DNA from: Anaerolineaceae bacterium UBA5365
Lineage (GTDB): Bacteria; Chloroflexota; Anaerolineae; Anaerolineales; Anaerolineaceae
Direction of reading: 5' to 3'
Assembly: GCA_002407905.1 (NCBI GenBank)
Contig: DHPL01000010.1
Span: 44,951 to 54,939 of the forward strand
DNA length: 9,989 nt
This document shows positions 1 through 4,951 of the stretch, piece by piece (position 1 is the first letter of the stretch; every line of letters starts with the position of its first letter). Position numbers and translations under genes: made by a program. The notes below the pieces were generated by a model. The model worked only from the letters and a program-made list of their open reading frames with translations. It did no database searches and was not told the origin of the DNA.

Positions 1-540
<540 letters not shown>

Positions 541-568
541 GGCTGGTGATTGATTGGCTGAATCAAAA

Positions 569-600
569 CGGGCTGCCCTTCGGACAGCCCGTAATCTTTC
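569..600. terminator. Bidirectional intrinsic terminator between uvrB and acyP
   Basis: A perfect 7-bp stem (CGGGCTG at 569-575 with CAGCCCG at 585-591) encloses a 9-nt loop containing CTTCGG, a stabilising UUCG-type core. On the plus strand it is followed by TAATCTTTC, a weak U-tract. Read on the minus strand it is followed by GTTTTGATT, a better U-tract. It therefore probably ends both uvrB and the convergent protease-HEAT-acylphosphatase transcript. Confidence 0.8.
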
Positions 601-622
601 TGGCATTGCTAGATTGAATTGA

Positions 623-636
623 GCCCTCGTAAGGGC
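623..636 (-). other. Small hairpin just downstream of acyP
   Basis: GCCCT (623-627) pairs with AGGGC (632-636) across a 4-nt loop, 22 bp beyond the acylphosphatase stop. On the minus strand it is followed by TCAATTCAATC, so there is no real U-tract. It may be an accessory 3'-end stabiliser; the stronger terminator lies further along at 569-591. Confidence 0.35.
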
Positions 637-657
637 CGGGCCATGTAAAACCCCTAA

Positions 658-936
658 TTACCAGATCCTGAACCCGGTGAACTCGCCGGTAGCCGGCAAC
701 CATTGAGTGCGAACGTCGCGTACGTGGGCGCCGCCAGGGCCTTCCCAGAGCGCTTCCAGGAAGGAGATCAGATCCTCCTTGGGGCCTTCGGCCAGAGTTT
801 CCACGCCGCCATCCGCCAAATTCCGCACCCAGCCTGTAAGCTGCAGGCGCTGGCCGGTCATCAGCGTGAAATAGCGGAATCCCACACCCTGAACATGACC
901 GCTCACGTGCGCGCGCATGCGCTGGTTCTCACTCAT
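658..936 (-). CDS. acyP: Acylphosphatase
   Basis: A 92-residue protein of the usual acylphosphatase size. These small cytoplasmic alpha/beta proteins hydrolyse acyl phosphates such as acetyl phosphate or carbamoyl phosphate. The signature SGHVQGVGFRYF is present at residues 12-23, with the catalytic phosphate-binding Arg21. The second signature GWVRNLADGGVE (35-46) supplies the catalytic Asn39. The C-terminus ends FTGFRIW, typical of the last beta strand of the family. The start at 936 is favoured because ATGA overlaps the stop of the upstream HEAT gene by 4 bp, which suggests translational coupling; only a distant GAGGA precedes it. It is the third gene of the minus-strand unit behind rseP and the HEAT gene. 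The physiological substrate cannot be read from sequence. Confidence 0.95.
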   Translation of the reverse strand: MSENQRMRAHVSGHVQGVGFRYFTLMTGQRLQLTGWVRNLADGGVETLAEGPKEDLISFLEALWEGPGGAHVRDVRTQWLPATGEFTGFRIW

Positions 937-2132
937 TTTTCGGGACCATCCTCAGGGTCCAAATCGCCCGAAGTCAAGAGCGGGCCCAGGTCGTCTTCAT
1001 CGATCTCGTAGTAACCTTCGTCCTCATCTTCGTCCTCGTCGTCCTCCATCTCGCCTACGTAGGTGAGCCACTCCGGGTCCTGGGATGGGTCGTAATCGTC
1101 GTCAGTTTCGTCATCGTCGTCTTCATCGTCCCGGTGGTGATGATGGTGCCGGTGGCCGTTATTCCCGTCTTCGTCCTCGTCGTCCTCATCGATGTCCATC
1201 AGATCGTAAAGGGTGCCGTCGTTGGTGAAGTTGAGCGTGTCCATGGCTTCTTCCAGGGTGCGCAGCTCGTCTTCATCGCCGGTGCGGGCCATCAGGCGCT
1301 CAAAGAGTTCTTCCACGCCTTCTCCGCCGATCTGCGAGAGGGCCCAAATGGCCTCCTGTTTCAGGTCGGATTCCAGGTGGGAGTGGGCCAGCAATTTCAT
1401 CAGCGGAGCCCGCGCGGTGCCTAAACTGAGCTCTCCGGCTGCATGGATGGCTTGGAGCTGCACCGGCAGGGTTTCATGGTCCAGGTTCTCGAGCACGTGC
1501 TCCTCCCAGATCTGGTCCGCGCTGCGGCCCATGGCAAAGAGCGCGCTTTCAAGCCAGTCGTCGTCCTGGGCAGCCGCGGCACGCAGCAGGGCGGGCACCT
1601 CCTTGCGGCTGGAAAAGCCCAGGCTTTCCATGGCGCGCCGGCGCACCAGGCTGGAGGAATCCTGCGCATAGGCAGACAATAGGGCTTCTTCAACCTCGTG
1701 CAGCTGAGCTTCAGGAAGCTTCTCGATCTCTCCCAGATAGATAAACGCGCTTAGGGCATTGGCTGCGGCAGCGCGCAATTCCGCCTTACGCTCGCTGGCT
1801 TTCAGCAGGGCTTGATACACGGGCAGAAGCCGGCGCTGCGGGTCTTCGAAAAGCAGGTCAATAGCCCGGATGACAACTTCGTCGTCGCTGTCGTCCAGCG
1901 CCATTTGGCCCAGGCCTTCAAAGAGCAGCAAGTTGTCCTTTTCGGAGAGCTCGATCAGGTCGCTCAAAAGGTCGCGGCGGCGGGCCACAGGTACGTCTGC
2001 CCAGGCTTGGCTTAGCACGCGCAGGTCCTCGCGGGTGAGGTCCGAGAATTGATAGAGCAGCTTGGGCGGGAAGGGTGTGGCGGTATCCAGCAGGGCTGCT
2101 ACCAGGTCGTTGATGGAGTTATCAGAGAGCAT
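933..2132 (-). CDS. HEAT-repeat protein with long acidic, His-rich C-terminal tail
   Basis: A 399-residue, probably cytoplasmic protein with no signal peptide or membrane segment. Residues about 80-300 consist of repeated pairs of amphipathic helices of HEAT/Armadillo type (for example VVIRAIDLLFEDP at 86-98, VRRRAMESLG at 163-172, VQLQAIHAAGELS at 224-236, KQEAIWALSQIGG at 258-270). Such scaffolds usually bind other proteins; no catalytic motif is visible. From residue 313 the protein becomes low-complexity and acidic, with about 44 Asp or Glu in the last 87 residues, interrupted by a six-His cluster (HRHHHHHR, 327-334). The start at 2132 follows AGAGGA, which overlaps the stop of the protease gene 9 bp upstream, so the two are almost certainly co-transcribed; the downstream acylphosphatase overlaps by 4 bp. 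I do not recognise a named family; the role is unknown. Confidence 0.85.
   Translation of the reverse strand: MLSDNSINDLVAALLDTATPFPPKLLYQFSDLTREDLRVLSQAWADVPVARRRDLLSDLIELSEKDNLLLFEGLGQMALDDSDDEVVIRAIDLLFEDPQRRLLPVYQALLKASERKAELRAAAANALSAFIYLGEIEKLPEAQLHEVEEALLSAYAQDSSSLVRRRAMESLGFSSRKEVPALLRAAAAQDDDWLESALFAMGRSADQIWEEHVLENLDHETLPVQLQAIHAAGELSLGTARAPLMKLLAHSHLESDLKQEAIWALSQIGGEGVEELFERLMARTGDEDELRTLEEAMDTLNFTNDGTLYDLMDIDEDDEDEDGNNGHRHHHHHRDDEDDDDETDDDYDPSQDPEWLTYVGEMEDDEDEDEDEGYYEIDEDDLGPLLTSGDLDPEDGPEK
936..1196 (-). other. Acidic and His-rich low-complexity tail of the HEAT protein
   Basis: This is the segment coding for residues 313-399 of the HEAT protein. It contains three Asp/Glu-rich blocks (about 313-322, 335-347 and 362-372), the His cluster encoded at 1131-1154, and a conserved-looking ordered island, DPEWLTYVGEM (352-362). 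The codons alternate GAT/GAC/GAG, so at DNA level it is a slippage-prone, purine-rich tract. A disordered or metal-binding tail is the likely interpretation; this is inferred from composition only. Confidence 0.8.
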
Positions 2133-2141
2133 CTTTCCTCT

Positions 2142-3197
2142 TTAAGGCAATTTGATCGGATTGACAAAATCCATGATGTTGACGTAAACCAGCAGGAGCA
2201 TGAGTAGGGCGATGCCCATGAAATTAAGCGTGTTCACCATTTTCTGGGGCAGTTTTTTCTTGAAAAGCAGCTCAGGAAGCAGCAGCAGAATCTGCCCGCC
2301 GTCCAGACCGGGGATGGGCATCAGGTTCATGACACCCAGGCCGATGGTGAGGGCGATCACCATATTCATGCGCATCACCGGAGCGCTCACCGCACCCGTG
2401 CTCTGCAACTCTTGGTCCTGTTCCGCGGCGTAGGAGAACATGTCGAACATGCCTTTAAAGCCGCTCAGCCGGGCCATTTCCGGGTCGATGCTGCCCCGAA
2501 TTAGCCTGGCGGGCAGGGTCACCAGTTCCTTGACCATCTGGCCAAGGCCTTGGAAGGCATTGCGCAGGGATTCACCCGGGCTGGCTTTCACCGTGGGGTT
2601 GCCCAGGTAAACGCCGATCGTCGGGTTAGGGGTCAGGTTCACGCTCAGGTTTTGGCCTTCGCGCTGCAGCTCAAGCACAATGTTTTGGCCGCTTTTCGCC
2701 TGAATGAGCTTGACCAAATTGTCTACATTGTCAATCTTTGTTCCGTCCAAAGCCAGGACCAGGTCATTCTTCTGGATGCCGGCGGCCTGAGCGGGGCTGT
2801 TGGGCACAACATCGCTGATCAGCACCTGGTTCGTCACGGGTTTGCCGATGGCATTAAAGAGGAAAAACAGGAGAATCAAGCCCAGGATGAAGTTCATCGT
2901 GGCGCCGGCCAGGAGGATGATGGTGCGTTTCCAGGCAGGCGCGGCCAGCATGCCATCCGGTTCACCCTCGTCGTTCTCGCCCTTGGGGCGTACAAAAGCG
3001 CCAAAGGGAATCCAGTTGAGCGTAAACTCGGTGCCTTTCCAGGTGAAAAGCTTAACCATCCTGGGAGGCAGGCCGAAACCAAACTCCTCAACCGGGATAC
3101 CCAGGCTTTTACTGGCGATGAAATGCCCAAATTCGTGCACGAACATCACCAGACCCAACATCAAAACAAATTGCAATATCATCGCGATCGTTGTCAT
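2142..3197 (-). CDS. rseP: M50 family membrane zinc metalloprotease (site-2 protease, RseP-type)
   Basis: An intramembrane metalloprotease that cuts transmembrane substrates such as anti-sigma factors or leftover signal peptides. With the start chosen here it has 351 residues. Visible features are a first membrane helix at about 4-22 running into the zinc-binding HEFGH (21-25), the FGFGLPPRMVKL segment (39-50), a second helix at 92-116, one PDZ domain at about 120-190 (VVPNSPAQAAGI, DLVLALDGTKI), a third helix around 278-295 leading into NLMPIPGLDGG (291-301) whose Asp299 is the third zinc ligand, and a last helix at 325-345. All catalytic residues are intact. ATG at 3197 is preferred to an in-frame start at 3350: AAGG lies 8 nt upstream of it, a TATAAT box lies just before that, and the extra 51 residues resemble nothing in the family. 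First gene of the protease-HEAT-acylphosphatase unit. Confidence 0.95.
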   Translation of the reverse strand: MTTIAMILQFVLMLGLVMFVHEFGHFIASKSLGIPVEEFGFGLPPRMVKLFTWKGTEFTLNWIPFGAFVRPKGENDEGEPDGMLAAPAWKRTIILLAGATMNFILGLILLFFLFNAIGKPVTNQVLISDVVPNSPAQAAGIQKNDLVLALDGTKIDNVDNLVKLIQAKSGQNIVLELQREGQNLSVNLTPNPTIGVYLGNPTVKASPGESLRNAFQGLGQMVKELVTLPARLIRGSIDPEMARLSGFKGMFDMFSYAAEQDQELQSTGAVSAPVMRMNMVIALTIGLGVMNLMPIPGLDGGQILLLLPELLFKKKLPQKMVNTLNFMGIALLMLLLVYVNIMDFVNPIKLP

Positions 3198-3216
3198 TTC
3201 AGTTACCTTGACAAAA

Positions 3217-3222
3217 ATTATA
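3217..3222 (-). promoter_or_regulatory. -10 box of rseP
   Basis: A perfect TATAAT on the minus strand. Transcription would begin near 3210, leaving only about 13 nt before ATG 3197 and placing the AAGG ribosome site almost at the RNA's 5' end. No good -35 hexamer is seen at the normal distance. Confidence 0.55.
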
Positions 3223-3313
3223 CCTACTTTGCCCTGAGATGCGAGTTCGCTGCCTACCCTGCCGCCAGCATTGCGGTTTACAAAATCAAGATAAACCAAT
3301 TGGCAATTCACCC

Positions 3314-3341
3314 TTGTGAAATTAGAAAAAACGCATAAAAT
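3314..3341 (+). promoter_or_regulatory. Sigma-70-like promoter for the NSS transporter leader
   Basis: TTGTGA (3314-3319) and TAAAAT (3336-3341) are separated by 16 nt. The predicted transcription start is near 3348, giving an untranslated leader of about 167 nt before ATG 3515. Confidence 0.6.
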
Positions 3342-3347
3342 ACAGCC

Positions 3348-3502
3348 CAATATGCTTTCGCTTATGCTTCTCGGCGTTTCTATCTATTTCGTTATTTGGT
3401 TCACCCAACCGGCTGGCTCGGCAATGCCTGCTTAGCGAGAAGATCAGCAAAAGCAAGCGCTCCGGGCCATCGAGCCCGGTTTTTTATTTTATTTTTCATC
3501 AT
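3348..3502 (+). promoter_or_regulatory. Structured 5' leader, candidate attenuator or riboswitch
   Basis: Between the predicted start of transcription and the transporter's ribosome site the leader can form CTTCTCG (3367-3373) with CGAGAAG (3436-3442), a perfect 7-bp helix closing a 62-nt loop. Outside it CGCTT (3359-3363) can pair with AAGCG (3455-3459). The leader then runs into the terminator at 3462-3496. GGCTCG (3415-3420) is exactly complementary to CGAGCC (3471-3476), which covers half of the terminator loop and part of its 3' arm; CCG (3409-3411) can add three more pairs with CGG (3477-3479). This gives an alternative antiterminator fold. The pairings are seen in the sequence; that they form and regulate is inference. 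I cannot match this to a known riboswitch class. Confidence 0.45.
3462..3496 (+). terminator. Intrinsic terminator just upstream of the NSS transporter
   Basis: A perfect 6-bp GC stem (CCGGGC 3462-3467, GCCCGG 3474-3479) with a 6-nt loop is followed at once by a long T-rich tract (six T at 3480-3485, then four and five more T separated by single A). It lies on the plus strand with no plus-strand gene upstream, so it either ends a short untranslated RNA or attenuates the transporter. Confidence 0.8.
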
Positions 3503-3514
3503 AGGAGAAAAAGA

Positions 3515-4882
3515 ATGGCAGAAAAAACTAAAGTTCCCCCAAGACCAAGCGCGAAACGCTTTGCCACGCACATCGGCGTGCTGGTGGCAACCCTGGGCTC
3601 AGCAGTGGGCCTGGGCAACATTTGGAAGTTCCCCTCCCTGGCCGGCGCGAACGGCGGAGCAGCCTTCATGTTTATTTACCTGCTCTGCACCCTTGTGATC
3701 GGCCTGCCGGTATTATTGGCTGAACTTTCGATCGGCAGGGAAGGGCGCGGCGATGCCGTTCGCTCCTTGCAGCGCGTAGCGCCAGGCACATTTTGGTGGA
3801 TCATCGGTGCCAGCGGCGTACTGGCGGCTTTCCTGATCATGTCGTTCTACGCTGAAGTGTCCGGCTGGGTGCTGGCCTACATTGTGAAGGCAATAGGCGG
3901 GACCGCGCTGAGCACCGATAGCGCCGTAACTTCGGAGGCCTTCACCAGCCTGGTAACCAACCCCTGGCTCTCGCTTCTGGTCCAGTGGGCGGTGCTGGCA
4001 GTTACCGGCGCCATCATCATGCTGGGCGTCAGCAAGGGCATCGAAGCCACCACCAAGCGCCTGATGCCGCTTCTGCTGATCATGCTGGTCATTGTTGGCG
4101 TGCGCTCGCTCACCCTGCCGGGCGGCGGCGAAGGATTGGCCTTCCTCTTCAGGCCGGATTGGAGCAAGGTTACCTTCAGCACCGTGCTCACTGCTTTAGG
4201 GCTGGCCTTCTTCAAGCTCTCCCTGGGTATGGGCTGCATGATGACCTACGCCGCCTACTACCCGGATGACCAGGACATTCCCAAAACAGGCACCCGCGTG
4301 GTGCTTTCGGACCTCACAATTTCCATCCTGGCTGGCGTTGCCATCTTCCCGGCGGTCTTCGCCTTTGGTTTTGAGCCCTCCGTGGGGCCAGGTTTGCTTT
4401 TCATCACCATTCCGGCGGTCTTCGCGTCCATGCCCTTTGGCGGCTTTTTCATGGCGATCTTCTTCGTGCTCACTTTCTTTGCCGCAACTGGCGCCATCCT
4501 CTCCTTGCTGGAGGTCATCACTGCCTTCCTGGAAAACCAGTTCAACTTCGATCGAATCAAGGCCACCCTGGCCACACTTTTCGGTTTGGCGCTTTTTGGC
4601 GCGCCGGCTGCACTATCCAGCAGCCTGACGGCAGAAGTGAAACTCTTCGGGAAGAACTTCTTTGACCTTTACGACTTTGTGTCCTCCAACCTGCTTCTGC
4701 CTATTGGCGGCATCCTCATCGCCGTTTTTGTGGGCTGGGTTTGGAAGAAGGCCAAATTCCAGGACGTGCTGAGCAACCGCGGCAGTTTGGACAACCTGGG
4801 CATGACCGGAACAATCTTCAACCTGCTTAAGTTTGTGACCCCAGTTCTGATCCTGGTCGTACTGGTGAGCGGCCTGGTCTAA
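3515..4882 (+). CDS. Neurotransmitter:sodium symporter (NSS/SLC6) family transporter
   Basis: An integral membrane transporter, probably for an amino acid, with the LeuT fold; 455 residues and about 11-12 membrane helices, normal for bacterial NSS proteins. TM1 carries the family signature (GSAVGLGNIWKFP, residues 28-40, followed by ANGGAAF), including Asn35, equivalent to a LeuT Na1 ligand. TM6 has the unwound LSLGMG (235-240) and TM8 ends SLLEVITAFLE (330-340). AGGAG sits 7 nt before ATG 3515. Oddities: the residue expected to be a Thr or Ser Na1 ligand in TM6 is Lys234, and the two TM8 hydroxyl residues of the Na2 site appear as Gly326 and Ala327. The gene stands alone, behind a terminator-containing leader. 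Substrate unknown; family assignment is firm, sodium dependence is not. Confidence 0.93.
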   Translation: MAEKTKVPPRPSAKRFATHIGVLVATLGSAVGLGNIWKFPSLAGANGGAAFMFIYLLCTLVIGLPVLLAELSIGREGRGDAVRSLQRVAPGTFWWIIGASGVLAAFLIMSFYAEVSGWVLAYIVKAIGGTALSTDSAVTSEAFTSLVTNPWLSLLVQWAVLAVTGAIIMLGVSKGIEATTKRLMPLLLIMLVIVGVRSLTLPGGGEGLAFLFRPDWSKVTFSTVLTALGLAFFKLSLGMGCMMTYAAYYPDDQDIPKTGTRVVLSDLTISILAGVAIFPAVFAFGFEPSVGPGLLFITIPAVFASMPFGGFFMAIFFVLTFFAATGAILSLLEVITAFLENQFNFDRIKATLATLFGLALFGAPAALSSSLTAEVKLFGKNFFDLYDFVSSNLLLPIGGILIAVFVGWVWKKAKFQDVLSNRGSLDNLGMTGTIFNLLKFVTPVLILVVLVSGLV

Positions 4883-4895
4883 ACTTAAAGTTTTA

Positions 4896-4912
4896 CCCAG
4901 TCCGGGACTGGG
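4896..4912. repeat. 17-bp perfect inverted repeat upstream of dinG
   Basis: CCCAGTC (4896-4902) and GACTGGG (4906-4912) flank CGG. It lies 14 bp after the transporter stop and ends 5 bp before the dinG -35 element. On the plus strand it is followed by AAAGATT, not a U-tract, so it is a poor terminator; it could be an operator or an RNA 3'-end hairpin. Confidence 0.6.
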
Positions 4913-4917
4913 AAAGA

Positions 4918-4944
4918 TTGGAGGGCCTGCGCCACGGTTATAAT
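4918..4944 (+). promoter_or_regulatory. dinG promoter, predicting a leaderless mRNA
   Basis: A perfect TATAAT at 4939-4944 is preceded at a short 15-nt spacing by TTGGAG (4918-4923). Normal start-site spacing puts the first transcribed base at about 4951, one base before ATG 4952. No Shine-Dalgarno sequence is present between promoter and ATG. Confidence 0.65.
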
Positions 4945-4951
4945 ACGGCGC

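Larger units (their letters stand above)
3198..3514. other. 317-bp divergent intergenic region (rseP / NSS transporter)
   Basis: The longest gene-free stretch in the window. It holds the rseP promoter on the minus strand (around 3217-3222), a sigma-70-like promoter on the plus strand (3314-3341), a transcribed plus-strand leader of about 165 nt with several possible helices, an intrinsic terminator at 3462-3496, and the transporter's AGGAG site at 3503-3507. It is clearly more AT-rich than the flanking genes. No tRNA or known riboswitch consensus could be recognised by eye. Confidence 0.85.

Noticed and set aside
1081..1140. Tandem repeat or CRISPR-like signal in the repeated GTC/ATC triplets.
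   Set aside because: The periodicity is three bases and encodes Asp/Glu runs; there are no spacers or conserved longer units.
1134..1671. Open frames opposite the acidic tail and HEAT repeats.
   Set aside because: They arise because GAT/GAC/GAG-rich coding sequence lacks stops on the other strand; composition is artefactual (Val/Ser/Arg-rich).
2550..3338. 262-codon plus-strand open frame opposite the protease gene.
   Set aside because: Fully antisense to a protease with all catalytic motifs; the translation shows no domain.
3198..3350. N-terminal extension of the M50 protease by 51 residues (start at 3350).
   Set aside because: The extension is AT-rich intergenic sequence, shows no family similarity and runs through the TATAAT box; ATG 3197 has a ribosome site and begins directly at the first membrane helix.
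3348..3460. tRNA or T-box element in the NSS leader, suggested by the TTGGTTCACCCAA stretch.
   Set aside because: No acceptor or anticodon arms could be assembled and no T-box consensus is present; the stretch is only a 4-bp hairpin.
3396..3698. Plus-strand open frame starting at TTG 3396, considered as a leader peptide for the NSS gene.
   Set aside because: No ribosome site, it runs through the terminator and far into the transporter gene in another frame, and it has no run of one regulatory amino acid.
4883..4951. LexA/SOS box in the dinG promoter.
   Set aside because: No GAACNNNNGTTC or CTGT-N8-ACAG type sequence is present; only the unrelated CCCAGTC/GACTGGG palindrome.
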